Assembly: GCA_958453935.1 (NCBI GenBank)
Contig: CAUDZT010000026.1
Span: 1 to 29,327 of the forward strand
Source of the DNA: an uncultured Collinsella sp.
GTDB taxonomy: Bacteria > Actinomycetota > Coriobacteriia > Coriobacteriales > Coriobacteriaceae
Direction of reading: 5' to 3'
Length of the DNA: 29,327 nt
Shown: positions 21,307 to 29,327 of the stretch, one piece after another
How positions within the stretch are numbered: position 1 is the stretch's first letter
Layout: every line of letters begins with the position of its first letter
Made by a program: the position numbers and the translations under genes
The notes under the pieces: generated by a model
Told to the model about the DNA's origin: nothing
The model's input: the letters and a program-made list of their open reading frames with translations, nothing else
Databases searched by the model: none

Positions 21307-22497
21307 TTACTTTCGACGATATTCGTCGGCCAGCTGCTTCCAGGCAGGCAGCGAGTTGACGATTGTCTCATAGCTCACGCAGTAGCCCAGGCGGAACCAG
21401 CCCGGCATGCCAAAGCTATCCGAAGGCACCGCGAGCAGCTCATACTTCTTCGCGCGCTCACAGAACGCATTCGCATCGGACTCCAGCGCTTTCACCCATA
21501 GGTAGAACGCGCCATCCGGCTCAACATAGGTGTAGCCGTACTCCGCTAGTGCATCGGTAAGCGCGGTGCGGTTGCGAGCATAGGCCTCGACATCGCTCGG
21601 TTCATCAATGCAGTCGATGATTACACGCTGGAAGAGCGCCGGTGCACACACGAAGCCCAGCGTACGGGCGGCACCGGCAACGGCGGGCATTAGACGAGCT
21701 GCCTGAGGATTCGTATTGGGAACCAGGATCCACCCGACGCGCTCGCCCGGTAGCGAAAGCGACTTGGAATACGAGTAGCACACGATGGTGTTCTCGTAGA
21801 TCGAGGGCACCCAAGGCACCTCGGCACCGTACACGATCTCGCGGTACGGCTCATCCGAGATGAGCATAATCGGATTCTCGGGATCGCGCTTGGCGTTGAC
21901 CTCGCGCAGAACATTGGCCAGTCGCGTCAGCGTGTCGCGTGTATATACGGCACCGGTCGGATTGTTGGGCGAGTCGATGATGACGGCAGTCGTCTTATCG
22001 GTAATCGCCTTGAGCACGTTGTCCACGCTCAGCTGGAACGTATCTTCATCGGCGAGCGCCTCAACACACGTACAGCCGGCCTTCTCAATCCAAACGCGAT
22101 ACTCCGGAAAGTATGGGGCGATAACAATAACCTCGTCGCCCGGGTTCGTAACGGCGTTGAGCGTGCAGGTGAGCGAAGCCGCGGCACCCACCGTCATAAA
22201 GACGTCCTTGCCCTCATAGCTCGTGCCAAAGCGGCGGTTGAGCGATTCGGCGACGGCTGCTCGACATTGCGGCAGGCCCGGAGCGGGGGTGTAGCCGTGC
22301 AGCTGGTCACTCGGCAGCTCCAAGGCCTTCTTAATGGACTCCGCCACGGTATCGGGCGCCGAAACGCTCGGATTGCCCAGTGAAAAATCGAATACGTTCT
22401 CCGCACCGATCTGTGCCTTGCGCTCAAGGCCATAGCTAAAGATCTCACGGATGATGGAGCTTTCCGCACCGCGAGCATACATAGTTTCGTTGATCAT
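21307..22497 (-). CDS. Pyridoxal-phosphate aminotransferase, class I/II
   Basis: A 396-residue fold-type I aminotransferase. The PLP lysine is Lys245 in SYSKSLSLPGERVG. NNPTG is at 178-182 and the conserved Asp is Asp215 in ISDEPYRE. FDFSLGNPSVSAP near the start matches the class I N-terminus of a group commonly named 'pyridoxal phosphate-dependent aminotransferase'. AAAGGGG precedes the ATG. It probably moves amino groups between aspartate, aromatic or alanine donors and 2-oxo acids; the exact substrate is not visible. Stands alone. Confidence 0.9.
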   Translation of the reverse strand: MINETMYARGAESSIIREIFSYGLERKAQIGAENVFDFSLGNPSVSAPDTVAESIKKALELPSDQLHGYTPAPGLPQCRAAVAESLNRRFGTSYEGKDVFMTVGAAASLTCTLNAVTNPGDEVIVIAPYFPEYRVWIEKAGCTCVEALADEDTFQLSVDNVLKAITDKTTAVIIDSPNNPTGAVYTRDTLTRLANVLREVNAKRDPENPIMLISDEPYREIVYGAEVPWVPSIYENTIVCYSYSKSLSLPGERVGWILVPNTNPQAARLMPAVAGAARTLGFVCAPALFQRVIIDCIDEPSDVEAYARNRTALTDALAEYGYTYVEPDGAFYLWVKALESDANAFCERAKKYELLAVPSDSFGMPGWFRLGYCVSYETIVNSLPAWKQLADEYRRK

Positions 22498-22557
22498 CTG
22501 TTCCCCTTTCGCATAGGCGCTATTGTACGCTTTAGCCGAGCAAAGTGCCGCAGCAAT

Positions 22558-22617
22558 GTTGATTGGGGACAGACTTAAATGCGTGAAAACGCTCATTTAA
22601 GTCTGTCCGCAATCAAC
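22558..22617. repeat. REP-like hairpin, 24-bp arms (GGGGACAGAC family)
   Basis: Arms 22558-22581 and 22594-22617 pair with one mismatch; the loop is 12 nt with an inner CG/CG pairing. The arm holds GGGGACAGACTTAAATG. Lies upstream of the aminotransferase gene. Confidence 0.85.
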
Positions 22618-22636
22618 AGACGGCCCCATATCGCTC

Positions 22637-22670
22637 AAAAGAAAAAGCCTCCGCAGGTTTCCCCGCGGAG
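22637..22670 (-). terminator. Terminator of the hpt-ftsH unit
   Basis: CTCCGC (22649-22654) pairs with GCGGAG (22665-22670); the minus-strand transcript then has a T run (CTTTTTC). Seventeen bases after the ftsH stop. Confidence 0.9.
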
Positions 22671-22686
22671 ACTTTCGCCACAAAGG

Positions 22687-24816
22687 CTATTTGTCGGCGT
22701 CGGCATCGACGACGGCATGGTCATCATCAGCATCATCGGATGCGGCTTCGGCATCCTCCTGCATGGCCGCCTGCGCAAAGGCCGCGGCATCAGCCGCCAG
22801 CTCCTCCTCGCTCATACGAGGCGCGCGCTTCTTGGTCGGCATGCCGGCCGCCTTGGCATTGCGCTCCTCCTTGGCCGCCAGGATATCGCCCTCGCGCTCA
22901 AGGTAGGCGTCCCACTCGTTATCGAGCAGGGCATTCACGGCATCGCCCTCGACAGTCTCGCGCTCAAGCAGCACCTTCGCCATCAGATCGAGCTGATCGC
23001 GACGGGCGTCCAGGATCTCGACCGCACGACGATGGGCCTCACGCATAATGCGCTGAACCTCGATATCGATGCGGCGCGCCGTCTCCTCGGAGTAATCCTG
23101 GTGATCGGCGTAATCGCGACCAAGGAATACCTGATGCTGCGCCTCACCAAACACTTGCGTACCCAGGTCCTCGCTCATGCCCAGGCGCGTGACCATCTCG
23201 CGCGCCATCTTGGTCGCGCGCTCCAGATCGTTGCTCGCGCCCGACGTGATGTCGTCGCACATGAGCTCCTCGGCAACGCGACCGCCCAAGAACACGGCGA
23301 GCTCGTCGAGCATCTCGTTCTTGGTCTTGAGGAAGTGATCCTCCTGCGGAAGCTGCAGTGTGTAGCCCAGGGCCTGACCGCGGCTGACAATCGAAATCTT
23401 ATGAACCGGATCGGAATGCTCCAAGATGTGGCCCACCAGGGCGTGGCCGCTCTCATGGTAGGCAATCGTGGTGCGTTCGGCCTCGGTCATCACGCGACCC
23501 TTGCGTTGCGGTCCAGCAATCACGCGCTCCATCGACTCCTCGACCTCGTCCATCGAGATCACGGAACGATGACGGCGAGCGGCCAGCAGCGCAGACTCGT
23601 TGAGCAGGTTCGCCAAATCGGCACCAGTAAAGCCAACGGTCATCTGGGCGAGCTTCTCAAACTTGACGTCCTCGTCCATCGGCTTGTTCTCGGCATGCAC
23701 ACGCAAGATCTGCTCGCGGCCCTTCACGTCCGGACGGTCGACCGTAACCTGGCGGTCAAAACGGCCGGGACGCAGCAGCGCCGGATCCAGAATGTCGGGG
23801 CGGTTGGTCGCGGCGATCAGGATGACTGACTCGCTTTCCTCAAAACCGTCCATCTCGACCAGCAGCTGGTTGAGCGTCTGCTCGCGCTCGTCGTGGCCGC
23901 CGCCCAGACCAGCTCCGCGCTGACGTCCCACGGCATCGATCTCGTCAATAAAGATGATCGACGGAGCCTGAGACTTGGCCTCCTTAAAGAGGTCGCGCAC
24001 GCGGCTGGCGCCGACGCCCACAAACATCTCGACAAAGTCGGAGCCCGAGATACTAAAGAACGGCACGCCCGCCTCGCCGGCAACGGCCTTGGCCAGCAGG
24101 GTCTTACCGGTACCCGGAGGGCCCACCAGCAACACGCCGCGCGGAATCTTGGCGCCCAGCTTGCGATAGCGGTCCGGATCGCTCAAAAAGTCGCGGATCT
24201 CCTCGAGCTCCTCGACTGCCTCGTCCACACCGGCAACGTCCTCGAACTTGACCTTGGGGCGCGTGGCCTCGTTGGTCTTGGCGTTGGTCTTGCCAAACTG
24301 CATGTTCCTGTTGTTGGCGCCCATCATCTGGCGCATAAAGTAGAACATGATGGCGATCAGGGCAATCGTCGGCAGCACGCTCATCGCCAAGTCGCCCCAA
24401 AAATCGGGGTCGTTGGTGTTGACGATGTACTTGGTGTCGGGGTGCTCCGCCATAAGCTCGGCAAGCGAATCGGAGCCGACATAGGTCGAGGAAAAGCTCT
24501 TGAGCTCGCTCGTGTCGCCCTTGTCCTTTTTCGTCTTCCAGTAATGACCCGTCACGCTTCCGTCCTGAACCGTATAGGTCAGATCTTCGACGCGATCCTG
24601 CTTGATGGCGCTGACCATCTCACTCGTCGCGAGCTTAACGGTATTGCTGGAGTTGGCAAAGCCGGAGCCCATGTTAAAGAAGGCGTAGCCCAGAAGCGCG
24701 CAAGCCAAAATAAAATACAGCCAGCCCGTACGCGTGGGCTTCTTGCCTCCGGGCATCCCCGGGATCTTAGGCTCCCGGGGAGTCTGGGAATTGTTGTCGT
24801 TACGGTCGTCGGGCAT
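22687..24816 (-). CDS. ftsH: ATP-dependent zinc metalloprotease FtsH
   Basis: A 709-residue membrane protease. Transmembrane segments are at about 31-48 and 143-161 with the extracytoplasmic loop between. The AAA module has Walker A GPPGTGKT (232-239), Walker B IIFIDEID (287-294) and the second region of homology near 337-353. The zinc site HESGH is at 454-458. The C-terminus ends in an acidic, Asp/Ala-rich tail. It degrades misfolded membrane and short-lived cytoplasmic proteins as a hexamer. One base separates it from hpt; GGAGG lies inside the end of hpt. Confidence 0.98.
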   Translation of the reverse strand: MPDDRNDNNSQTPREPKIPGMPGGKKPTRTGWLYFILACALLGYAFFNMGSGFANSSNTVKLATSEMVSAIKQDRVEDLTYTVQDGSVTGHYWKTKKDKGDTSELKSFSSTYVGSDSLAELMAEHPDTKYIVNTNDPDFWGDLAMSVLPTIALIAIMFYFMRQMMGANNRNMQFGKTNAKTNEATRPKVKFEDVAGVDEAVEELEEIRDFLSDPDRYRKLGAKIPRGVLLVGPPGTGKTLLAKAVAGEAGVPFFSISGSDFVEMFVGVGASRVRDLFKEAKSQAPSIIFIDEIDAVGRQRGAGLGGGHDEREQTLNQLLVEMDGFEESESVILIAATNRPDILDPALLRPGRFDRQVTVDRPDVKGREQILRVHAENKPMDEDVKFEKLAQMTVGFTGADLANLLNESALLAARRHRSVISMDEVEESMERVIAGPQRKGRVMTEAERTTIAYHESGHALVGHILEHSDPVHKISIVSRGQALGYTLQLPQEDHFLKTKNEMLDELAVFLGGRVAEELMCDDITSGASNDLERATKMAREMVTRLGMSEDLGTQVFGEAQHQVFLGRDYADHQDYSEETARRIDIEVQRIMREAHRRAVEILDARRDQLDLMAKVLLERETVEGDAVNALLDNEWDAYLEREGDILAAKEERNAKAAGMPTKKRAPRMSEEELAADAAAFAQAAMQEDAEAASDDADDDHAVVDADADK

Positions 24817-24817
24817 C

Positions 24818-25366
24818 TTACGAATAAACCTCCGGTTTCAAAATGCCCAGATACGGAAGGTTACGATAGCGCTCGGCATAGTCGAGGCCGTAGCCCACCA
24901 CAAAGGCATCGGGGCAATGGGTTCCAACATACTTGGGCGTGACGGCCGAGGTACGGTCCTCAACGTCCTTCCATAGGAAGGCGGCGACCTCCAGAGAAGC
25001 GGGCTTACGGCTCTCGAGGTTCTTCATCAGGTACTTGAGGGTCAGGCCCGAGTCCAGAATGTCCTCGACGATCAGCACGTCGCGACCACGGATGTCGATA
25101 TCCAGGTCCTTAATGATACGCACGATACCCGAAGACTTCACACCGTCGCCATAGCTCGAAACAGCCATGAAATCGATGTTGGTCGGCAGCTCGATCTTGC
25201 GCATCAGGTCGCCCATAAAGACCACGGCGCCGCGCAGGACCGCAATCAGCACCAGATCCTTACCCGCATAGTCACGCGTAATCTGCTCGCCCAAGCGAGA
25301 GACGATACCGTCGATATCCTCCTGCGTAAACAGAACCTTCTCGATATCCGGATGTTGAGAAGCCAT
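24818..25366 (-). CDS. hpt: Hypoxanthine(-guanine) phosphoribosyltransferase
   Basis: A 182-residue type I phosphoribosyltransferase. The PRPP-binding motif VLIVEDILDSGLTL is at about 97-110 and the LRGAVVFMGDL loop near 44-54. It salvages hypoxanthine or guanine to IMP/GMP. AAGG precedes the ATG. The position between tilS and ftsH is the conserved arrangement of many Gram-positive bacteria. It is cotranscribed with ftsH, with a separate promoter predicted upstream. Confidence 0.97.
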   Translation of the reverse strand: MASQHPDIEKVLFTQEDIDGIVSRLGEQITRDYAGKDLVLIAVLRGAVVFMGDLMRKIELPTNIDFMAVSSYGDGVKSSGIVRIIKDLDIDIRGRDVLIVEDILDSGLTLKYLMKNLESRKPASLEVAAFLWKDVEDRTSAVTPKYVGTHCPDAFVVGYGLDYAERYRNLPYLGILKPEVYS

Positions 25367-25423
25367 GACAACCCTTTCTTGTGCTTAATCGCCCACACAC
25401 CGCCGCATGGACGCGAACTACAC

Positions 25424-25453
25424 ATTCTAGCAGCGCACGGGGTATATTTTCCA
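25424..25453 (-). promoter_or_regulatory. Predicted promoter of hpt-ftsH
   Basis: On the minus strand TGGAAA (25448-25453) and an extended -10 TGCTAGAAT (hexamer 25424-25429) are 18 bp apart. A CCCGCGC/GCGCGGG hairpin (25455-25475) lies upstream, behind the tilS stop, and may separate the two units. Confidence 0.45.
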
Positions 25454-25514
25454 GCCCGCGCACCATCAGCGCGGGAATACCGTCAACGCCGCACAGAAAA
25501 GCTAGTGCGAGGAG

Positions 25515-27056
25515 CTAATCCGCGTCAACCACGCGAAGCAGATAGGCCACGCGCGTCGCCGCCGTGCACTTAAAACGTTCGTCCGCGCGAACGCCCGCGA
25601 CCCATACTACGGCACCCCCCGGAGCCGTTCTTACCACGGGTACGCCAGAGCGGTCTGAAACAGGAATGCGCGCCTCGTTCAACAGGTCTGACACTTTCTT
25701 GCTTCGGCCGTTCATCCCCAACGGGCACATCAGGTCTCCCGGCACAGGGCTATCCACCCACAGGCGCGCCGATCGTGCCTCGGTGGGAATCTCCCCGCGC
25801 GAGCCGGCTAACATCCGCTCGCCATCGCGGTCGGCAAATCCCAGGGCCGCCGCATCCACCAAGGCCGCAACCTTTCCGGCAGCAGCAAGCTCGCGGGCAC
25901 GGTGCACGATATCGCACCCCGGCTCCACAGCCATCGGCTCCGCTGTCAGCATACGCCCCGCCCCCAGCGGCAGACGACCGGGAACGGAGATCCAGTCGGC
26001 CACTAAGCCCTCGCGCGCCGCCGGGACCTTGAACGCCAGCATGCCAAACTCCACACGGGCATCAATTCCCGCAGGAAGCGTTACCGAGCCCGAGCCCGCA
26101 GCGACGCAGGCGAGCACGCGCTCCACGTGCCGCATCTCCGGTCGCGCGTCGGGATCGATGCGCTTAATCGCCAACCGCACGATACGCCGTGCAATCACAA
26201 CCTCAGCGGCGGCAAGACGGCGCGCATCGAGCACCAGTGCGCCCGCCGCTTCCTTGCGCAGACAGCTTCGAAACGCCTGTGCCGAAAGCTGGGAAAGAAA
26301 GGCGTCTTCGTCGCCCAGAATTTCGCAAGCGGCGCCAATCGTCTTACAGACGCTCGCGTTGCGCTGTGCCACCACCGGCATCACCCGATGGCGCACGTAG
26401 TTGCGCAGGTACGAAACGTCCTCGTTGCTTTCATCTTCCCGCCATGGCTGACCGTGCACCTGCAGATAGCTCACGAGCTCATCGTGCGTGAGGTCGAGCA
26501 GGGGACGCACCACGATATTCCTCCGGCGAGGAATGCTCGATAGGCCAGCGGGCCCCGAACCCTTAATCGCGTTCATCAAAAACGTTTCCGCGCGATCCGA
26601 AGACGTGTGCGCAGTGCAGATACGAGCCGCCGTTCGCGGTGCCCCCGTCCGGACGCAGAGCTCGCGAACATACCTCCGCGCCGCGGCATAGCGCACCTCG
26701 CGAGCCGCAGCCTCGATATTGCCCGATTCGTCATCAAAATAGGCATGCTCAACACACAGCGGCAAGCCGTATTGCGCGCACAGGTCACGTACAAAGGCCT
26801 CGTCGCCATCGGATGCCTCCCCGCGCAGATGATGGTTTACATGCAGCACGTGCAATCGCTCGCGCGCAATAGGAGCGACGCCGCGCCCGTCCTGGATATC
26901 CAGCTTTGATGTGCAAGCCATAAGGAGCAGCGCCGTCGAGTCCGCACCGCCTGATACCATGAGCACTACGGGGGCAGCGGCCTGCCGCGTTGCCAGGGCG
27001 CTCTTATCCGTCCTCGGCGCGGCATGATGTCCATAGTGCTGAGATACCGTTGGCAT
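25515..27056 (-). CDS. tilS: tRNA(Ile)-lysidine synthase TilS
   Basis: A 513-residue PP-loop ATPase. SGGADST is at 35-41, followed by the family motifs HVLHVNHHLRG, AHTSSDRAETFLMN and GSGPAGLSSIP. The C-terminal part contains the substrate-binding TilS domains. It converts cytidine 34 of tRNA-Ile(CAU) to lysidine, giving AUA decoding; it is essential in nearly all bacteria. AGGAGG lies seven bases before the ATG. Transcribed towards hpt-ftsH with a 148-base gap. Confidence 0.95.
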   Translation of the reverse strand: MPTVSQHYGHHAAPRTDKSALATRQAAAPVVLMVSGGADSTALLLMACTSKLDIQDGRGVAPIARERLHVLHVNHHLRGEASDGDEAFVRDLCAQYGLPLCVEHAYFDDESGNIEAAAREVRYAAARRYVRELCVRTGAPRTAARICTAHTSSDRAETFLMNAIKGSGPAGLSSIPRRRNIVVRPLLDLTHDELVSYLQVHGQPWREDESNEDVSYLRNYVRHRVMPVVAQRNASVCKTIGAACEILGDEDAFLSQLSAQAFRSCLRKEAAGALVLDARRLAAAEVVIARRIVRLAIKRIDPDARPEMRHVERVLACVAAGSGSVTLPAGIDARVEFGMLAFKVPAAREGLVADWISVPGRLPLGAGRMLTAEPMAVEPGCDIVHRARELAAAGKVAALVDAAALGFADRDGERMLAGSRGEIPTEARSARLWVDSPVPGDLMCPLGMNGRSKKVSDLLNEARIPVSDRSGVPVVRTAPGGAVVWVAGVRADERFKCTAATRVAYLLRVVDAD

Positions 27057-27104
27057 TCGCTTCCTCCTCTATTCGTCCGCACCCATTGTATCCTTTGGAA
27101 TCTT

Positions 27105-27914
27105 ATGTCTCGCCTGCACCTTCATATCCTCGGCAGCGGCTCAAAAGGCAACTGTGCACTCGTCGAGGGGCCTCAGGGGCTCATCATGATCGACAACGGC
27201 CTGTCCCGCCGCGAGACACTTAAACGCATGGCGGAGCTTGGCCTCTCGGCAGACGACGTCGCCGCTCTTGTAATCACCCATGAGCATGGTGACCATATCA
27301 AGGGGCTCGATGTATGGTGCAAGCACTGGCATGGTCCCCTCTTTGCCAGCAGGGACACCCTTTCATGCAAAGAAAACCTCGCGCGCCTGCCCGTAGAGGA
27401 ATTTGACCCCGGCGACACGCTCCCCATTGCCGGCATCCACGTGCAAACCTACTCAACATCGCACGATGTCATCAATCCTGTCGGCTATCGATTTAATGCT
27501 CTCGATGATTCCATTGGGTTTGCCACCGACACCGGAGAGTTATCGAGCAAGGCCATAGGCATCCTCAAAGACTGTCGAGTTCTCGCGCTCGAAAGCAACC
27601 ACGATGTAGCTATGCTGCGCGAAGGAGCGTACCCCCGCTTTCTTCAGGAGCGCATCCTGTCCACAAAGGGGCACCTCTCCAACAACCAGGCCGCCGAAGC
27701 CGCGCGCGAACTTGTTACCGATCGCACCGAACAGCTCATCGCCATGCATATCAGCCAGGACAATAATCGTCCAAGCCTTACCGTCAAAAGCTATGCCAAC
27801 GCGCTTGATGCAAGTCTCGATGATGAACTCGGCAGTTCTGCCACCCGTCTTCAAGGGCCACGGAAGCTCTCGATACGCCCTGCAAGTCAGTATCAACCGA
27901 CAACTATTCAATAG
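27105..27914 (+). CDS. Metallo-beta-lactamase-fold hydrolase, WalJ/YycJ-like
   Basis: A 269-residue MBL protein. The metal site THEHGDHIKG has His59, His61, Asp63 and His64; GSGSKGN (10-16) and the TDTGELS and LESNHD segments match the YycJ/WalJ group. Relatives are exonucleases or phosphodiesterases linked to DNA and cell-wall maintenance, but no WalRK genes are here. I use the ATG giving MSRLHLHILGSGS; a longer frame to 27024 would overlap the divergent tilS start. The ribosome-binding site is weak (GGAA). Its start is 48 bases from the tilS start, so the promoters overlap. Confidence 0.87.
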   Translation: MSRLHLHILGSGSKGNCALVEGPQGLIMIDNGLSRRETLKRMAELGLSADDVAALVITHEHGDHIKGLDVWCKHWHGPLFASRDTLSCKENLARLPVEEFDPGDTLPIAGIHVQTYSTSHDVINPVGYRFNALDDSIGFATDTGELSSKAIGILKDCRVLALESNHDVAMLREGAYPRFLQERILSTKGHLSNNQAAEAARELVTDRTEQLIAMHISQDNNRPSLTVKSYANALDASLDDELGSSATRLQGPRKLSIRPASQYQPTTIQ

Positions 27915-27933
27915 CCCCTCAAGACAACAAAGG

Positions 27934-27966
27934 GGGGGGCTGGGAATCACTTCCCAGCCCCCCTTA
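27934..27966. terminator. Bidirectional terminator between the WalJ-like and hsp20 genes
   Basis: Thirteen-bp arms, GGGGGGCTGGGAA (27934-27946) and complement (27951-27963), with a 4-nt loop. Convergent genes end on both sides. Confidence 0.88.
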
Positions 27967-27997
27967 ACTCATACTCTCGATTGAAGCAGAGCCATCG

Positions 27998-28429
27998 TTA
28001 GTCGATGGAGATCTTCGTAACGTTCTTCTTCTCGACAATCTTGGGAACCGTAACGGTCAGGATGCCGTCAGCATACTTAGCCGAAAGGCCCTCGCTCGAA
28101 GCGTCCTTCAGATACACGCCGCGCGTCGCGCTGTACGAGCTAAACTCCTTCTGCAGGAAGTTCTTGCCCTCGTTCTCCTCGTCCTCCACAACGTTCACGC
28201 TAATCGACAGGCGACCCTCGTTAAGCTCAACGTCGATATCATCCTTAGCGACGCCGGTCAGATAGGCCTTGACCTCATAACCATCGCCCTTGTCCTCGAC
28301 ATCAACGGGGAACGCCTTGGAAGCAATCGAGTTGTTTGCAAGATCGGTCATATCATCAAACAAATCGAACAGCGAGCTAGCAGAAGGACGAACGCCAAAA
28401 ACCGAACGATAAGGAACCATGCTTGCCAT
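27998..28429 (-). CDS. hsp20: Small heat shock protein, Hsp20/alpha-crystallin family
   Basis: A 143-residue chaperone. The alpha-crystallin domain runs from about FPVDVEDKGDGYEVKAYLTG to the end, includes GRLSISVN and GILTVTVPK, and ends with the IxI-type ISI motif (KISID). ATP-independent holdase that binds unfolding proteins. AAGGAG lies eight bases before the chosen ATG; the longer frame to 28462 is not supported. The leader has a hairpin that can cover the ribosome-binding site. No HspR or chaperone operon is nearby. Confidence 0.95.
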   Translation of the reverse strand: MASMVPYRSVFGVRPSASSLFDLFDDMTDLANNSIASKAFPVDVEDKGDGYEVKAYLTGVAKDDIDVELNEGRLSISVNVVEDEENEGKNFLQKEFSSYSATRGVYLKDASSEGLSAKYADGILTVTVPKIVEKKNVTKISID

Positions 28430-28438
28430 GTTTACCAC

Positions 28439-28475
28439 TCCTTTTAAGGACTGCCGAGTCATCTTTTAGGTGACT
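28439..28475 (-). promoter_or_regulatory. Possible ribosome-binding-site hairpin in the hsp20 leader
   Basis: On the minus strand UCCU pairs with the AGGA of the ribosome-binding site across a UAAA loop (28439-28450). A second small hairpin with AGTCA/TGACT arms lies just upstream (28457-28475). The weak stem would melt on heating, as in RNA thermometers. Between 28476 and 28704 the DNA is AT-rich with several TATA-like hexamers and no gene. Confidence 0.35.
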
Positions 28476-28660
28476 GGGACTTCTTTTGACGCTGTTATAT
28501 ATGCCCAGCCGCTTCTTATATATACATCGACTATAAAGTTTTTTGAGTCTATTGATATAAGCATATCTAAGTCTGGTTGACTAAGGTTTTGTCTAATAAA
28601 CGGAATTTGAACGAAGGCTTAAATTATGTATGCAATCCCATCAAAACTAGACGGCTGGCT

Positions 28661-28666
28661 TACAAT
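28661..28666 (+). promoter_or_regulatory. Putative -10 of the small membrane protein gene
   Basis: TACAAT lies 39 bases before the start codon, as before rlmD. No convincing -35. Confidence 0.3.
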
Positions 28667-28704
28667 GGGCGCATACACGATATTGATGACGAGCTAAGGG
28701 CATC

Positions 28705-29172
28705 ATGGACGATCAAAAACAGGACAACACGTTTATGCCGGAGCAGGACGAAGCATCCAGCCCGCAACCGATTCGATTCCATCGCCCCCACATCTCGCAA
28801 GAGCCCATCAATGATCCAGAGCCCAAATATGTGACAAGAAACCGATATCAAACACTCGAAGAAGCACAAACGGGGCGCAAACATATGGGCGTCGCCTCGG
28901 GAGACCCTGTATATCTGAAAGACGCACCATTATCTAAAAACAGCGTAGCTAGTGATGAGCCGATGAAAGCATCCGCCGTCCATCAACAAAGAGGGCCTCG
29001 ACCCAAGCAAACCTTGACGCATTCGGCTCGCTATCTCGAAACGCCAAAACAGGGAAAGTCAATCTTCTTTTCGTCAAGTAAACGACGCAAGCAGCATCAG
29101 CTGACAATTCTGCTTTTGATCATTGCGGCCATAGCAGTTGCCCTTGTTATACGATTTATTTTCTTTAAATAA
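28705..29172 (+). CDS. Hypothetical tail-anchored membrane protein
   Basis: A 155-residue protein I do not recognise. The first 120 residues are polar, rich in Gln/Pro/Arg and probably disordered. A basic cluster SSSKRRKQHQ (123-132) precedes one hydrophobic helix at about 133-149 and the protein ends RFIFFK. This is the layout of a tail-anchored or single-pass protein with the bulk in the cytoplasm. TAAGGG lies just before the ATG. Nothing nearby explains its role. Confidence 0.7.
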   Translation: MDDQKQDNTFMPEQDEASSPQPIRFHRPHISQEPINDPEPKYVTRNRYQTLEEAQTGRKHMGVASGDPVYLKDAPLSKNSVASDEPMKASAVHQQRGPRPKQTLTHSARYLETPKQGKSIFFSSSKRRKQHQLTILLLIIAAIAVALVIRFIFFK

Positions 29173-29239
29173 AGGCTCAATACCGAAAACAACAAGATCG
29201 TCTGGTGTAATTGAGTCATTTACGCCCCGTAAACGCAAA

Positions 29240-29268
29240 AAAGGGGGAGGCCTCGCGGCCTCCCCCTT
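29240..29268. terminator. Strong terminator near the right edge
   Basis: GGGGGAGGCC (29243-29252) pairs with GGCCTCCCCC (29257-29266) around a TCGC loop. The minus-strand transcript ends in TTTTTT, so it chiefly serves a minus-strand gene entering from the right; it also terminates the plus-strand membrane protein gene. Confidence 0.88.
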
Positions 29269-29270
29269 CT

Positions 29271-29327
29271 TCAAGTCTTGCGACGGCTCGGTGCCGTCCA
29301 CCGGTCAGCGGCGCCCTGGCCTCCCAC
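29271..29327 (-). CDS. Possible 3' end of a minus-strand gene
   Basis: A frame open to the window edge ends in TGA at 29271-29273, five bases before the terminator stem. Its last residues read DRWTAPSRRKT, a basic tail. The inference rests on the terminator needing a minus-strand gene here; product unknown. Confidence 0.35.
   Translation of the reverse strand: MGGQGAADRWTAPSRRKT

Noticed and set aside
22579..23829. A 416-codon plus-strand open frame
   Set aside because: Antisense to ftsH, which has every expected motif.
28540..28560. HspR (HAIR) site upstream of hsp20
   Set aside because: Only one half, TTGAGT, is visible; the inverted second half is missing.

Overview
The window looks like a chromosomal segment of a GC-rich Actinomycetota of the class Coriobacteriia, most likely a gut Collinsella or close relative. 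This is inferred from gene content (an EF-G-like paralog, the tilS/hpt/ftsH cluster, Tat-type lipoprotein signals, fructose-type PTS genes with aldolase and split transketolase) and from codon use dominated by C/G-ending codons. No rRNA, tRNA, CRISPR array, phage gene or intact transposase was seen.

Left part (1-4132): the 3' end of a LacI-type regulator, an AAA ATPase of the DUF4143 family behind an AT-rich leader, a HAD phosphatase on the minus strand, and a divergent LarE-type sulfur transferase. A gene-poor stretch follows (4133-4999). It holds nested palindromes, two nearly identical 44-bp direct repeats, a 26-bp-stem hairpin, ten copies of a TTAGAGAGA motif in both orientations, and the decayed end of a winged-helix gene.

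Central sugar island (5000-12416): a minus-strand operon reads, in transcription order, fructose-type PTS IIBC, a GatZ/KbaZ-like protein, a fructose-6-phosphate aldolase/transaldolase-like protein, transketolase N-half, transketolase C-half and PTS IIA. A divergent LacI-family regulator lies beside it. A near-perfect CG-centred palindrome overlaps the predicted transcription start and is the best operator candidate. Together these would import and phosphorylate a ketose, convert it to fructose 6-phosphate or a similar ester, and feed it into the non-oxidative pentose phosphate reactions. The sugar itself cannot be read from the sequence.

Right part (12536-29327): an exported DNA/RNA non-specific nuclease; an EF-G-like GTPase with degenerate nucleotide-binding motifs; a three-gene amino-acid ABC transporter; a 23S rRNA uracil methyltransferase; a PHP-family phosphoesterase; a class I aminotransferase; the housekeeping tilS / hpt-ftsH group; a WalJ/YycJ-like metallo-beta-lactamase-fold protein; an Hsp20 chaperone; and a small tail-anchored membrane protein. 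A minus-strand gene probably ends just inside the right edge.

The most unusual material is non-coding. There are several long palindromes (one with perfect 41-bp arms), a family of GGGACA-containing hairpins that resemble REP elements moved by RAYT transposases, and the TTAGAGAGA array.
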